A stretch of DNA of 64,000 bases from assembly GCA_041725935.1 (NCBI GenBank), contig JBGRQD010000013.1, positions 1 to 64,000 of the forward strand. Reading direction: 5' to 3'. The position numbers and the translations under genes were made by a program. Position 1 is the stretch's first letter. Every line of letters starts with the position of its first letter. Source of the stretch: Marivita sp041725935 (GTDB lineage: Bacteria; Pseudomonadota; Alphaproteobacteria; Rhodobacterales; Rhodobacteraceae). Shown here one piece after another: positions 9,777 to 19,132 of the stretch. The notes beneath the pieces are model-generated. The model was given only the letters and a program-made list of their open reading frames with translations. It did not search any database and had not been told where the DNA came from.

Positions 9777-10015
9777 GCCAGACACCCGTGGAAGAGATGA
9801 GCTTCGAGGCGGCCATGGCCGAGCTTGAAAAGGTGGTGGGCCAGCTTGAGCGTGGCGACGTGGCGCTGGACGAATCCATCTCGCTTTACGAACGCGGGGC
9901 GGCGCTCAAGAAACGCTGCGAGGCCAAGCTGAACGAGGCGCAGGAAAAGGTGGCGGCGATCACGCTGGATGCCGACGGCAAGCCCACGGGCACCGCGCCG
10001 TTCGATCCCGAGTAA
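9773..10015 (+). CDS. xseB: Exodeoxyribonuclease VII small subunit
   Basis: 80-residue helical protein with the XseB core: SFEAAMAELEKVVGQLERGD followed by SLYERGAALKKRCEAKL. It wraps the large subunit XseA (not in this window) to form the exonuclease that degrades single-stranded DNA. It overlaps the deacetylase-family gene by four bases and precedes ispA by eight. Linkage xseB-ispA-dxs is common in Gram-negative bacteria. Confidence 0.95.
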   Translation: MSQTPVEEMSFEAAMAELEKVVGQLERGDVALDESISLYERGAALKKRCEAKLNEAQEKVAAITLDADGKPTGTAPFDPE

Positions 10016-10023
10016 GCCACGCG

Positions 10024-10893
10024 ATGTTCTCGGATGCGCTGCGCCGCGATGCTGCCCGGATCGGCGCGCATCTGGACAAGGTTCTGGGGGGCGGTCCCGA
10101 TCTGCCGGTGACCCAGGGTATGCGCTATGCGGTGGCCGGGGGCAAACGGCTGCGCGGGTTTCTGGTGCTGGAAAGCGCGCGTTTGCACGGTGTCGATGAG
10201 GCACAGGCGATCTGGCCTGCGGCGGCAATCGAGGCGATCCATGCCTACAGCCTTGTGCATGACGATCTGCCCTGCATGGACGATGACGACCTGCGCCGGG
10301 GCCTGCCAACCGTGCATCGCAAATGGGATGACGGGACGGCGGTTCTGGTGGGCGACGCGCTCCAGACGCTGGGGTTCGAACTGGTTCTGGACCCGGCCTG
10401 TCATGCCAATGCCGCCGTGCGCGCCGATCTGGCGTTGAGCCTAGCGCGTGCCTCGGGGCGGGGGGGGATGGTTCTGGGGCAAGCGCTCGATATGGCGGCG
10501 GAAACGGCGGATGTGCCTCTGAGTCTGGAGCAGATCACCGAATTGCAGGCGGGCAAGACCGGTGCGCTGATCATCTGGTCGGCAGAGGCCGGCGCGCGGC
10601 TGGCGCAGGCCGACCCCAAGCCTCTGACCGATTATGCCACGGCGCTCGGCCTCGCGTTCCAGATCGCGGACGATATTCTGGACGTCGAGGGAGATGAGAC
10701 TACCGTTGGGAAGGCGGTGGGCAAAGACGCGGATCGGGGCAAGGCCACGTTTGTGTCCCTGCTGGGGCTGGACGGCGCGAAAAAACGCGCGTCCGAACTG
10801 GTGGACGCTGCGTGTGATGCCTTGTCGCCCTACGGGACGCGGGCGCAAACCTTGAATGAGGCGGCGCAGTTCGTTATCTCGCGCGACACCTGA
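10024..10893 (+). CDS. ispA: Farnesyl/geranyl diphosphate synthase
   Basis: 289-residue trans-prenyltransferase that condenses isopentenyl diphosphate with allylic diphosphates to make the C15 precursor of quinones, carotenoids and cell-wall lipid carriers. The first aspartate-rich motif DDLPCMDDDDLRRG and the second QIADDILD are both intact, as is the lysine-containing GGKRLRG near residue 40. It lies eight bases after xseB and 21 bases before dxs, placing precursor supply and chain elongation in one transcript. Confidence 0.95.
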   Translation: MFSDALRRDAARIGAHLDKVLGGGPDLPVTQGMRYAVAGGKRLRGFLVLESARLHGVDEAQAIWPAAAIEAIHAYSLVHDDLPCMDDDDLRRGLPTVHRKWDDGTAVLVGDALQTLGFELVLDPACHANAAVRADLALSLARASGRGGMVLGQALDMAAETADVPLSLEQITELQAGKTGALIIWSAEAGARLAQADPKPLTDYATALGLAFQIADDILDVEGDETTVGKAVGKDADRGKATFVSLLGLDGAKKRASELVDAACDALSPYGTRAQTLNEAAQFVISRDT

Positions 10894-10914
10894 TGCGACC
10901 CGGAGGCGCGGCAC

Positions 10915-12840
10915 ATGTCCTTTTCCACAGAGACCCCGCTTTTGGACAGCGTATCGTCCCCGGCTGATCTCAAACGGTTTTCCGATGCGCAGCTTGAACA
11001 GCTGGCCGATGAACTGCGCCGCGACACGATCGCGGCCGTGTCCCGTACCGGCGGGCATCTGGGTGCCGGGCTGGGCGTGATCGAATTGACCGTGGCGCTG
11101 CACGCGATTTTTGATGCACCGCGCGACAAGATCATCTGGGACGTGTCGCATCAGTGTTATCCGCACAAGATCCTGACCGGGCGGCGCGACCGCATGGGCA
11201 CGCTGCGGCAGGAAAACGGGCTTTCGGGTTTCACCAAGCGGTCAGAATCCCCGTATGATCCGTTCGGGGCCGCGCACAGTTCAACCTCGATTTCCGCGGC
11301 GTTGGGCTTTGCGGTGGCGCGGGATCTGGGGGGCAATTGCGACACCGGGCATGGCGATGCGATTGCCGTGATCGGCGATGGCGCGATGAGCGCGGGCATG
11401 GCCTACGAGGCGATGAACAACGCGGGGCATCTGAAAAAGCGCCTGATCGTCATACTAAACGACAACGAGATGAGCATTGCACCACCCGTGGGTGCGATGT
11501 CGTCCTACCTGTCGCAGCTTTATGCCGGTGCGCCGTTCCACGATCTGAAGGAAGTCGCCAAGGGCGCTGTCAGCTTCCTGCCGGAACCTTTCCGCGAGGG
11601 GGCCAAGCGGGCCAAGGATTTGCTCAAGGGCATGGCGGTTGGTGGCACGCTGTTCGAGGCGTTGGGGTTCTCCTATCTTGGTCCGATTGACGGGCATGAC
11701 CTTGACCAGCTTTTGCCGGTGTTGCGGACGGTCAAGGACCGCGCTGACGGGCCGATCCTGATCCATGTGCTGACCAAGAAGGGCAAGGGCTATGGTCCGG
11801 CGGAGGAGTCCGCCGATCGCGGGCATGCGCGGGCCAAGTTCGACGTGGTCACCGGCGTTCAGAAGAAATCGCCGTCAAACGCGCCCGCCTATACCAAGGT
11901 CTTTGCGGACGCGCTGATGCAGGAAGCGGCGGATGATCCGATGATCTGTGCCGTAACCGCCGCGATGCCCGATGGCACGGGGCTGGACCTGTTCGCGGAA
12001 CGCTACCCGTCGCGGACATTTGATGTGGGCATTGCCGAACAGCATGGCGTGACCTTTTGTGCAGGTCTGGCAGCAGGGGGGCTCAAGCCGTTTTGCGCGA
12101 TGTATTCGACGTTCCTACAGCGTGGGTATGACCAAGTGGTGCATGATGTCGCCATCCAGCGTCTTCCGGTGCGTTTTGCCATCGACCGCGCGGGGCTTGT
12201 CGGCGCCGATGGCGCGACCCATGCGGGCAGCTATGATGTGGCCTATCTTGCCAACCTGCCGGGCTTTGTCGTCATGGCAGCGGCGGACGAGGCCGAGTTG
12301 AAGCATATGGTGGCCACCGCCGTTGCGCATAATGACGGACCCATCGCGTTTCGCTATCCGCGTGGCGAGGGCCGGGGCGTCGAGATGCCCGAGCGGGGCG
12401 AAGTTTTACCAATCGGTAAAGGACGGATGGTCCGCGAGGGCAGCAAGGTTGCGATCCTGTCCTTCGGCACACGGCTTGGCACGGTCTTGACCGCCTGCGA
12501 GGCGCTGGAGGCAAAGGGGATCACCCCCACCGTTGCCGACGCCCGGTTCGCCAAGCCGCTTGACCGCGACCTGATCCTGAAACTGGCGGCGGATCACGAA
12601 GCGCTGATCACCATCGAGGAAGGCGCGATCGGTGGGTTCGGCAGCCATGTGGCGCAATTGCTTGCCGAAGAAGAAGTGTTCGACCACGGGTTGAAATTCC
12701 GCTCCATGGTCCTGCCCGACATCTTCATCGATCAGGCCAGCCCCGAGGCAATGTATGACGTGGCGGGACTGAATGCCGAGCATATCGAAAAGAAGGTGCT
12801 GGATGTTCTGGGTGTCGCCGCCATTGGCAAGCGGGCCTAG
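10915..12840 (+). CDS. dxs: 1-deoxy-D-xylulose-5-phosphate synthase
   Basis: 641-residue thiamine-diphosphate enzyme catalysing the first committed step of the MEP isoprenoid pathway from pyruvate and glyceraldehyde 3-phosphate. The thiamine/Mg motif VIGDGAMSAGMAYEAMNN is present, with the active-site HQCYPHKILTGRR near residue 80, GIAEQHGVTFCAG in the pyrimidine-binding domain, and a full C-terminal transketolase domain. A GGAGG precedes the ATG. The stop overlaps the stop of the convergent exoD gene by two bases, so no separate terminator fits between them. Confidence 0.97.
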   Translation: MSFSTETPLLDSVSSPADLKRFSDAQLEQLADELRRDTIAAVSRTGGHLGAGLGVIELTVALHAIFDAPRDKIIWDVSHQCYPHKILTGRRDRMGTLRQENGLSGFTKRSESPYDPFGAAHSSTSISAALGFAVARDLGGNCDTGHGDAIAVIGDGAMSAGMAYEAMNNAGHLKKRLIVILNDNEMSIAPPVGAMSSYLSQLYAGAPFHDLKEVAKGAVSFLPEPFREGAKRAKDLLKGMAVGGTLFEALGFSYLGPIDGHDLDQLLPVLRTVKDRADGPILIHVLTKKGKGYGPAEESADRGHARAKFDVVTGVQKKSPSNAPAYTKVFADALMQEAADDPMICAVTAAMPDGTGLDLFAERYPSRTFDVGIAEQHGVTFCAGLAAGGLKPFCAMYSTFLQRGYDQVVHDVAIQRLPVRFAIDRAGLVGADGATHAGSYDVAYLANLPGFVVMAAADEAELKHMVATAVAHNDGPIAFRYPRGEGRGVEMPERGEVLPIGKGRMVREGSKVAILSFGTRLGTVLTACEALEAKGITPTVADARFAKPLDRDLILKLAADHEALITIEEGAIGGFGSHVAQLLAEEEVFDHGLKFRSMVLPDIFIDQASPEAMYDVAGLNAEHIEKKVLDVLGVAAIGKRA

Positions 12841-13469
12841 AAAATCCCGCTGATCAGGGCGAACACGACCGAAAGCGACAGGCCGAGCACCGCGTAACCC
12901 GCGATCAGGACATAGCCGTCGCGCACCATGAGGGAGAAGGCGACCATTGCGACGCCCCCCGCGCTGACCGAGGTGAACATCGGCAGCAGTTCGAGGAACG
13001 GCCAGGTCACCGCGACCATCATCACAGCGAGCACCGCGAGGCGGTCCATCGGCGGGGCCGACAAAAAGCGCAGCCGGTCCCGGCTGTTCCTGTCGAGCCA
13101 CGCTGCCGGCCTGCGCAGATAGCTGACCGCGCGTTTCAATTGCGACTCGTTGAGCCTCTGGTTTGCAAGGAATCTTGGCAACCAGAGATGGTCGCGGCCC
13201 AAAAACGCCTGTGCCGAGATCGTCAGAATGATCAGCCCCCCGATTGTCGGCATCAATGGGATAATCGACAGGGGCGACACGAGGATCAACGACGGCACCA
13301 ACAGGGCCGCCCCGAAGGAGCGCGCGCCGACGCGGTCGAGCATGGCCTGAATGGTCAGGCCGTTATGCGCGTCATGTGCGCGGGTTTCGGCGCCGGTGGC
13401 CGGGCTGCTGGGGTCCAGCGTATCAAGAAGGCTGGTCAACGATCGGGGCGCGACCTTGTTGGGTGTCAC
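12837..13469 (-). CDS. ExoD-family exopolysaccharide synthesis membrane protein
   Basis: 210-residue protein of the ExoD family, first known from Rhizobium meliloti exopolysaccharide mutants. The N-terminal 60 residues are soluble (with LTIQAMLDRVGARSFGAALL), followed by hydrophobic segments including SLIPLMPTIGG-like LSIIPLMPTIGGLI and two or three C-terminal helices ending at the last residue. The start is a GTG whose GTGA overlaps the stop of the upstream epimerase gene, indicating translational coupling. Its biochemical role is not established. Confidence 0.85.
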   Translation of the reverse strand: MTPNKVAPRSLTSLLDTLDPSSPATGAETRAHDAHNGLTIQAMLDRVGARSFGAALLVPSLILVSPLSIIPLMPTIGGLIILTISAQAFLGRDHLWLPRFLANQRLNESQLKRAVSYLRRPAAWLDRNSRDRLRFLSAPPMDRLAVLAVMMVAVTWPFLELLPMFTSVSAGGVAMVAFSLMVRDGYVLIAGYAVLGLSLSVVFALISGIF

Positions 13470-14329
13470 TGTTTGGCCCGCTCTTCTGCAAGAATGGCAG
13501 CCAGTCCGGCCTTGTAGTCGGGGTATTTCAGCGCGACGCCAAGATCGGCTTTGATCCGGTCGTTTCGGACACGCTTGCTCTCGGCATAGAAACTGCGCGC
13601 CATCGGCGAGAGTTCGGCGGATTCGAACGGCAGTTCGGGCGGTGCGTCGACACCCAGCAGGGTTGCTGCATGCAGGATCACGTCCTGTGGCGGCGCTGGG
13701 TCGTCGTCGCACAGGTTGTAGACCATTCCGGGTTTCGGATGTGTCATGGACGCTTCTAGCGCTTGTGCGATGTCCTCGACATGGATGCGGCTGAACACTT
13801 GTCCGGGTTTGATGATCCGGCGTGCCGTGCCATCGCGGACCTTGGAGAATGGCCCGCGTCCCGGTCCGTAGATGCCTGCAAGGCGGAAGATGTGCAGCGG
13901 CAGGCCGGGAATGGACGCCCAGGCCGCCTCTGCCCGGACCCTGCGACGGCCGCGCTCGGTCGCCGGTGTCAGCGGAGCGCTTTCGTCGACCCAATCGCCC
14001 TCTGCATCGCCATAGACCCCCGTGGTGGAGAGGTAGCCAACCCAGTCGAGCCGGTTTGCCTGTGCCGCGATATCCGATTTGAGCAGGGCCAGCGTCGGAT
14101 CGCCGTCTTCGGTCGGTGCGGCGGACACAAGAACGTGGCTGGCGTTCTCCAGCCAGGGCAGGATCGCATCCCGGTCCCACAGCAGCGGAGTGATGCCCTG
14201 CGCATGAAAGCCCTCGAACTTGTCGGGATCTCGCGTCGTTCCAGCGATTTTCCAGCCTTTGGGCAGAAGCTTACGAGCAAGAAAGGTCGCACTGTACCCG
14301 TGGCCTAGAGAGAGTAATGTGTGTTTCAT
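13466..14329 (-). CDS. NAD(P)-binding epimerase/dehydratase family protein (YeeZ-like)
   Basis: 287-residue short extended SDR-type protein with a Rossmann glycine motif LGHGYSATFLA at the N-terminus, an STTGVYGD segment holding the serine/threonine and the tyrosine region, and later RLAGIYGPGRGP. It resembles the YeeZ group of NAD-dependent epimerase-like proteins of unknown substrate. The downstream exoD start overlaps its stop, so both may act on sugar or envelope metabolism; this is inference from position. Confidence 0.82.
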   Translation of the reverse strand: MKHTLLSLGHGYSATFLARKLLPKGWKIAGTTRDPDKFEGFHAQGITPLLWDRDAILPWLENASHVLVSAAPTEDGDPTLALLKSDIAAQANRLDWVGYLSTTGVYGDAEGDWVDESAPLTPATERGRRRVRAEAAWASIPGLPLHIFRLAGIYGPGRGPFSKVRDGTARRIIKPGQVFSRIHVEDIAQALEASMTHPKPGMVYNLCDDDPAPPQDVILHAATLLGVDAPPELPFESAELSPMARSFYAESKRVRNDRIKADLGVALKYPDYKAGLAAILAEERAKQ

Positions 14330-14398
14330 GATACGAAATTGGTGCTACAAAATTGAAAACCAAGTGGTCCGGATCGGGACCCACAACTTTGTTAACGT

Positions 14399-15154
14399 TC
14401 AGGCAGCGTAATCGGATCCCTCTGAATCCAATATTTTTTTCAATTCGGCCAGATGGCGTGCGTCCTGTTCGGGGTAGCCTTCAAGCTCCTGTGCGGTTTT
14501 TTCGGCAATCTCGTCCGACAGCACGCGGAGCGGCTGGCCAGTCTGCAAGGCGCGGATATAGGTCTCTGCCGCGCGTTCGAAATAATAGAGCCTGTTGAAC
14601 GTATCGGCCACGCTGTCCCCGATCACCATGACGCCATGGTTGCCCATGATCATCACCTTCTGTTTCGGGTCTGTGAAAAGTTGCGCACAGCGTTCGCCCT
14701 CTTCCTCAAAGGCAAGTCCGCCATAATGGCTTTCGATGACATAGCGGTTGAAGAACGTTGCGCAGTTCTGGTCGATCGGAGGCAGGCGCGGGTCTTGCAG
14801 ACAGGCCAGAACGGTGGCGTGGATCGAATGGACATGCATCGCGCAACGCGCATGCTGGCAATGCCGATGCAATCCGCCATGCAAACCCCAAGCGGTCGGG
14901 TCCGGCGCGTTCGGACCGCCGAGAGTTTCCGGATCATTGGCATCGACAAGGATCAGGTCGCTCGCCTTGATGCGCGAGAAATGCACCTGGTTCGGATTCA
15001 TCAGGAACCGTGTGCCATCGTCATTGATCGACAAGCTGAAATGATTGGCCACGCCTTCGTGCATGTTCAGCCGCGCAGTCCAGCGAAACGCCGCTGCAAG
15101 ATCAACGCGTTCCTGCCAATATTCCATGTTTGGGACCAGTTGCGTGACGGACAT
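14399..15154 (-). CDS. Class II aldolase/adducin family protein
   Basis: 251-residue metal-dependent aldolase-fold protein. The N-terminal part carries RLNMHEGVANHFSLSI, the middle carries the zinc-type histidines in CAMHVHSIHATVL, and a later segment reads MGNHGVMVIGD, all hallmarks of the fuculose-aldolase/adducin family. The ATG at 15154 has AAGGAG seven bases upstream; two earlier in-frame ATGs fit the ribosome site less well. The substrate cannot be told from sequence; these proteins cleave or epimerise sugar phosphates or related hydroxy acids. Confidence 0.88.
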   Translation of the reverse strand: MSVTQLVPNMEYWQERVDLAAAFRWTARLNMHEGVANHFSLSINDDGTRFLMNPNQVHFSRIKASDLILVDANDPETLGGPNAPDPTAWGLHGGLHRHCQHARCAMHVHSIHATVLACLQDPRLPPIDQNCATFFNRYVIESHYGGLAFEEEGERCAQLFTDPKQKVMIMGNHGVMVIGDSVADTFNRLYYFERAAETYIRALQTGQPLRVLSDEIAEKTAQELEGYPEQDARHLAELKKILDSEGSDYAA

Positions 15155-15202
15155 GGGCATCTCCTTTGTTATCCGTACAAGCAAGTGTTTCCGCGACCAA
15201 AG

Positions 15203-16198
15203 TCAAGCTGCGTCGAATTTCAGCAGATGCAGAAGCTGTGCCTCCGTGCGGCGTAGCCCGACAATGTCGGGGGCAGTGTCGCGCAGAGCCAATCGCGTTT
15301 CGTCGGTTGCGGTCTTCAGCTCGAGGATAGCCGGGTAGATATAAGACGACCGCGAAATGGCAGGTGTGTTGTTCAGGCGGTCCGCTGCCGCTTCGGACAT
15401 GGCCTTGATCGTCGGTGGTCCGTCCTGCAGCGCGACCCGCAATGCTGCGGCTGAGCCATTCCACGTGCGAAAGGTCTTGGCGGTCAGTGCGTCATCTTTG
15501 AAGAAGCTCGTCAGATAGTCATTCACGTCGCCAGAGGTAACCGCCCGGGCCGTGCCGCTATCGTCCAGCCAGGACATCAGTTCCGGACCCGGCAGATCGT
15601 CCAGCCGTGACAGGACCCTGTTTAGGGTACGATCGCGCAGGGTCTTCTCGATTTTTGTGCCGCCCTTGCCGTGATAGTCGAGCTGCAAAAGGCCGTCATT
15701 GATATGAAGGTGGCGACTGCGCAGCGTCGTGGCTCCGAAAGTATGGTTCCTGCGGACGTTATCCTGTGCCCCGACGCGCAGGCTGGCCCGGTCGATCAGG
15801 GCGATCACGGCGGCAATCGCGAAGTTCTGATCTCCTGCATCCGCCTTCCGCAAATCGCGCAGGACGCGACGGCGCATACCGGGAAGCTTGTCGCCGAAGT
15901 CCGCGAGATGCGCGAATTTGCGCTGGGCGCGAAAGGTGCTCCACTCCGGATGATAGCGGTATTGCTTGCGGGATTTGATGTCGCGCCCGGTGGCTTGCAG
16001 ATGGCCCCTGTCCAATGGGCAGATCCAGACATCTTCCCAAGCCGGGGGAACAGCCAGATCGCTCAGTCGCTTGCGGACTGAAGGATTCTCGATACGGGTG
16101 CCATCTGGAGCGAGATAGGAAAAGCCGGAACCGCGGCGTTTGCGCCGAATGCCCGGGCGGCTGTCCGGGTAGTATTCTAGGTCGGGAAGCATTGGCAT
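15203..16198 (-). CDS. DNA topoisomerase IB (eukaryote/poxvirus type)
   Basis: 331-residue type IB topoisomerase that relaxes supercoils through a 3'-phosphotyrosyl intermediate. The catalytic set is visible: R141 in the LRVGAQ segment, K178 in HGKGG, R244 in TFRTW and nucleophile Y286 in SRSSYIYP. Bacterial members usually read SYIHP at this last place, so the histidine is tyrosine here, without loss of the nucleophile. The N-terminal domain has QYRYHPEW and KF as in relatives. It lies 36 bases after the VOC gene and 48 before the aldolase gene on the minus strand. Confidence 0.92.
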   Translation of the reverse strand: MPMLPDLEYYPDSRPGIRRKRRGSGFSYLAPDGTRIENPSVRKRLSDLAVPPAWEDVWICPLDRGHLQATGRDIKSRKQYRYHPEWSTFRAQRKFAHLADFGDKLPGMRRRVLRDLRKADAGDQNFAIAAVIALIDRASLRVGAQDNVRRNHTFGATTLRSRHLHINDGLLQLDYHGKGGTKIEKTLRDRTLNRVLSRLDDLPGPELMSWLDDSGTARAVTSGDVNDYLTSFFKDDALTAKTFRTWNGSAAALRVALQDGPPTIKAMSEAAADRLNNTPAISRSSYIYPAILELKTATDETRLALRDTAPDIVGLRRTEAQLLHLLKFDAA

Positions 16199-16234
16199 GC
16201 CGACCGAACGCGCGATGCCGGTGGCGGTTCCGCC

Positions 16235-16654
16235 TTAGAGTGGTCGCGAGGGCACCCAAGCGTATCCATCGCTGCACAGAAGATAACATTCGCGCAGCCC
16301 GTGGGGTTTATCCGTCGGTGCCTGCAACACGGAGAAACCTTCATCTTCGGCCAGAGCGAAGGCGCTGTCCGGGTCGGTGTCGTAAAGACGGATTTCCAGC
16401 CCTGCACCACGCGGCGGCGTTTCGGGGGTCACGCCCAGAAGGGGATTCTGGGAATAGGTGCCGTCGGAGTGCAGCTGAAACAGCTGATTGCCGCAAGCCA
16501 TGATCGCGAAATCGTCCGACAACCGGTGCGCCGTCATGCCGAACACACGGTCAAGCTGCCTTGCCATGCGCCTCACATCCCGGGTCAGCAAGTTGAGGCC
16601 GATGCCACGCAGGCTTGCCCCGAACTCCTTGGGCGACACGGTTTCGTAATCCAT
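16235..16654 (-). CDS. VOC (glyoxalase/dioxygenase) superfamily protein
   Basis: 139-residue single VOC-domain protein beginning MDYETVSPKEFGASLRGIGLN, with paired beta-alpha-beta modules, a HSDGTYSQNPLLG region and a C-terminal ECYLLCSDGYAW. The frame is open from 16714, but the ATG at 16654, or the GTG one codon before it with GGAG upstream, matches family starts. Members bind a divalent metal and act on small molecules; no substrate can be assigned. It heads the minus-strand run that continues with topoisomerase IB. Confidence 0.75.
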   Translation of the reverse strand: MDYETVSPKEFGASLRGIGLNLLTRDVRRMARQLDRVFGMTAHRLSDDFAIMACGNQLFQLHSDGTYSQNPLLGVTPETPPRGAGLEIRLYDTDPDSAFALAEDEGFSVLQAPTDKPHGLRECYLLCSDGYAWVPSRPL

Positions 16655-16752
16655 CACGGCACAAACGCTCCGGGCAATTGCGGTCAGCTTGATCCCGTGC
16701 CATTGACCTGTCAACCTGCGGAAGAGGCAGGCTGGACGCAGGAAGGCAAGGA

Positions 16753-18237
16753 ATGCAGAACCGTTCCATCAATCTCGATGTCATCTCGCCGGAGACCCCG
16801 GTGCCCGAGCGGTTCGACGATGCGACCGCAGCGGTTGACCGGCTGTGTGCGCTTTATGATCTGTCGACACGGTTCCTCTGCGACAATTTTCAAGCCGCAA
16901 TGCTGCAGGGCCACCCCGGTGTGCGGTACCGTGCGTTTTATCCCGAGGTGCGGATCACCACGACGAGCTTTGCCAAGGTGGACAGTCGCCTGAGTTTCGG
17001 CCACGTGGCACATCCCGGCACCCATGCTGCGACGATCACGCGGCCCGACCTGTTCCGGCACTACCTTGAGCAGCAGCTGTCGCTCTTGATGGAAAACCAC
17101 GGTGTTCCGGTCGAGGTCGGGGTTTCGGACACGCCGATGCCGGTGCATTTCGCTGTTGCCAATGACCCCACGATCACGGTGCCGCAGGAGGGTGCCGCCG
17201 ATTTCATTCTGCGCGACGTGTTCGATGTGCCGGATCTTGCGACGACGAACGATGATATCGTCAATGGCGTGGCCAAGCCCGCGCCGGACGGAACCGAACC
17301 GCTGGCGCCTTTCACGGCGCAGCGGGTGGATTATTCGCTTGCGCGCCTGTCGCACTATACCGCGACCGATGCGCATCATTTCCAGAACCACGTTCTGTTC
17401 ACCAACTACCAGTTCTATGTGGCAGAGTTCGAAGCCTATGCCCGTGCGCAGCTTGCCAACCCCGAAAGCGGCTACACGAGCTTTGTCAGCACTGGCAATG
17501 CCGAGATTTTCGAGGCAGATGCGCCGCTGCCGCTGGTCGAAAAGATGCCGCAGATGCCGACCTACCACCTCAAGCGCAAGGGCGGGTCAGGGATCACTCT
17601 GGTGAATATCGGTGTGGGGCCGTCCAATGCGAAAACCGCCACGGACCATATCGCGGTCCTGCGCCCGCATGCGTGGTTGATGGTGGGGCACTGCGCCGGC
17701 CTGCGCAATTCGCAGAGCCTTGGGGATTTCGTGCTGGCCCATGCCTATCTGCGCGAAGACCGGGTGCTGGACGATGACCTGCCGGTCTGGGTGCCGATCC
17801 CGGCGCTGGCCGAGATCCAGATCGCGCTGGAACGCGCGGTGGCGTCGGAAACGCAACTCGAAGGCTATGACCTCAAGCGGATCATGCGAACGGGCACGGT
17901 GGCCAGTGTCGACAACCGCAACTGGGAACTACGCGATCAGCGTGGCCCAGTGCAGCGCCTCAGCCAGAGCCGCGCGATTGCGCTGGACATGGAAAGCGCG
18001 ACCATTGCCGCCAACGGGTTCCGGTTCCGGGTGCCTTACGGAACGCTTCTCTGTGTCAGCGACAAGCCGCTGCACGGCGAATTGAAGCTGCCGGGCATGG
18101 CGTCGGATTTCTACAAGACGCAGGTCGCGCGGCACCTGATGATCGGCATTCACGCGATGGAGCATCTGCGCGAAATGCCGCTCGAACGCATTCACAGCCG
18201 CAAGCTGCGCAGCTTCGAGGAAACCGCGTTCCTGTAG
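16753..18237 (+). CDS. amn: AMP nucleosidase
   Basis: 494-residue enzyme that hydrolyses AMP to adenine and ribose 5-phosphate, adjusting adenylate pools. An N-terminal regulatory domain (about 1-200) precedes a C-terminal purine-nucleoside-phosphorylase-like domain with GSGITLVNIGVGPSNAKT, VGHCAGLR and the DMESATIAANGFRFR segment whose acidic residue contacts the purine. Length matches Escherichia coli Amn (484). The start ATG follows AAGGCAAGGA closely. Confidence 0.95.
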   Translation: MQNRSINLDVISPETPVPERFDDATAAVDRLCALYDLSTRFLCDNFQAAMLQGHPGVRYRAFYPEVRITTTSFAKVDSRLSFGHVAHPGTHAATITRPDLFRHYLEQQLSLLMENHGVPVEVGVSDTPMPVHFAVANDPTITVPQEGAADFILRDVFDVPDLATTNDDIVNGVAKPAPDGTEPLAPFTAQRVDYSLARLSHYTATDAHHFQNHVLFTNYQFYVAEFEAYARAQLANPESGYTSFVSTGNAEIFEADAPLPLVEKMPQMPTYHLKRKGGSGITLVNIGVGPSNAKTATDHIAVLRPHAWLMVGHCAGLRNSQSLGDFVLAHAYLREDRVLDDDLPVWVPIPALAEIQIALERAVASETQLEGYDLKRIMRTGTVASVDNRNWELRDQRGPVQRLSQSRAIALDMESATIAANGFRFRVPYGTLLCVSDKPLHGELKLPGMASDFYKTQVARHLMIGIHAMEHLREMPLERIHSRKLRSFEETAFL

Positions 18238-18422
18238 GCGATTCCCGCATTTTCATGCTGATTGACCGTTTGGCGCAGAGACATATGTGACAAAGCTGTG
18301 GAAAACCGCTTAAAATCGGTAAAAACGCGAGGGAAGCGCCTACCAACCGTTGTGTTTCCCCGCAATATACGGTTAGTTTTTCCGCACGAGGCCCAAGATC
18401 GGGCAGATAAGGAGACCACGAA

Positions 18423-18710
18423 ATGGCGAAACCAATGACCAAGACCCAGCTTGTGGCCGCTCTGGCCGAAGAAATGGGCAGCGACAAGAAAACCGCCGGA
18501 GCAGCACTTGACGCAGTGACCAACATCATCACCAAGGAAGTGTCCGAAGGTGGCGCTGTGACCCTGCCAGGTGTCGGCAAGATCTATTGCCGCGAGCGCC
18601 CGGAGCGCATGGTGCGCAACCCGGCCACCGGCGAGCAGTTCAAGAAGGAAGCCGACAAGGTGGTCAAGATGACCATTGCGAAGGCCCTCAAGGACAGCGT
18701 CAACGGCTGA
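18423..18710 (+). CDS. HU-family nucleoid DNA-binding protein
   Basis: 95-residue histone-like protein. The helical dimerisation part (MTKTQLVAALAEEMGSDKK) is followed by LPGVGKIYCRERPERMVRNP, where the beta arm with its proline tip inserts into DNA; the arm is longer in charge and less typical than HU-beta (GFG usually follows the glycine). A purine-rich AAGGAGACC lies before the ATG. A perfect terminator follows at 18733. It should bend and compact DNA; distinction between HU and IHF-like partners cannot be made from sequence alone. Confidence 0.9.
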   Translation: MAKPMTKTQLVAALAEEMGSDKKTAGAALDAVTNIITKEVSEGGAVTLPGVGKIYCRERPERMVRNPATGEQFKKEADKVVKMTIAKALKDSVNG

Positions 18711-18732
18711 TCCAGACTCCTCGACTTACCTG

Positions 18733-18759
18733 AAAGGCCGCTCGATCGAGCGGCCTTTT
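18733..18759. terminator. Bidirectional intrinsic terminator
   Basis: Perfect palindrome AAAGGCCGCTC-GATC-GAGCGGCCTTT with flanking A and T runs. It closes the HU gene on the plus strand and, four bases beyond the mnhG stop, the Mrp antiporter operon on the minus strand. Confidence 0.92.
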
Positions 18760-18763
18760 GCGT

Positions 18764-19132
18764 TCATGACTTGTTGCCGGCCTGCGGGACGTCGTGCTCG
18801 GCCATCAGCCTCTCTTCCACTTCGTTTTGTGGAACGTCCTCGTGTTTCCATAACGGCACGCCGGTGGAAACGACGGATCGTCCCATCATGTGCGCGCCGA
18901 TGGGGGCTGTCAGCAGGATGAACAGCACAATCGCAACCGCCCGGATCACGATGTCAGGGTCGCCGAAGACCACGGCACATCCGGCGAGGATGAGGCCCGT
19001 CGACAGCGTGCCGATCTTGGTCGAGGCATGCATCCGGATTAGCACGTCCGGCATTCTGAGAAGGCCCAATCCCCCGATCACGGCGAAGACGCCGCCGAGG
19101 ATAATAAGCCCGCCTGCGATGATCTCACTCAT
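18764..19132 (-). CDS. mnhG: Na+/H+ antiporter subunit G
   Basis: 122-residue MrpG/MnhG subunit with three membrane helices (GGLIILGGVFAVIGGLGLL; a middle helix after HASTKIGTLSTG; a third ending FILLTAPIGAHMMGR) and a hydrophilic C-terminal tail. It is part of the seven-subunit Mrp complex that exchanges Na+ for H+ across the inner membrane and is needed for alkali and salt tolerance. Two adjacent ATGs follow GGAG; the second (19132) has the better spacing. It overlaps mnhF and is the last gene of the operon. Confidence 0.93.
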   Translation of the reverse strand: MSEIIAGGLIILGGVFAVIGGLGLLRMPDVLIRMHASTKIGTLSTGLILAGCAVVFGDPDIVIRAVAIVLFILLTAPIGAHMMGRSVVSTGVPLWKHEDVPQNEVEERLMAEHDVPQAGNKS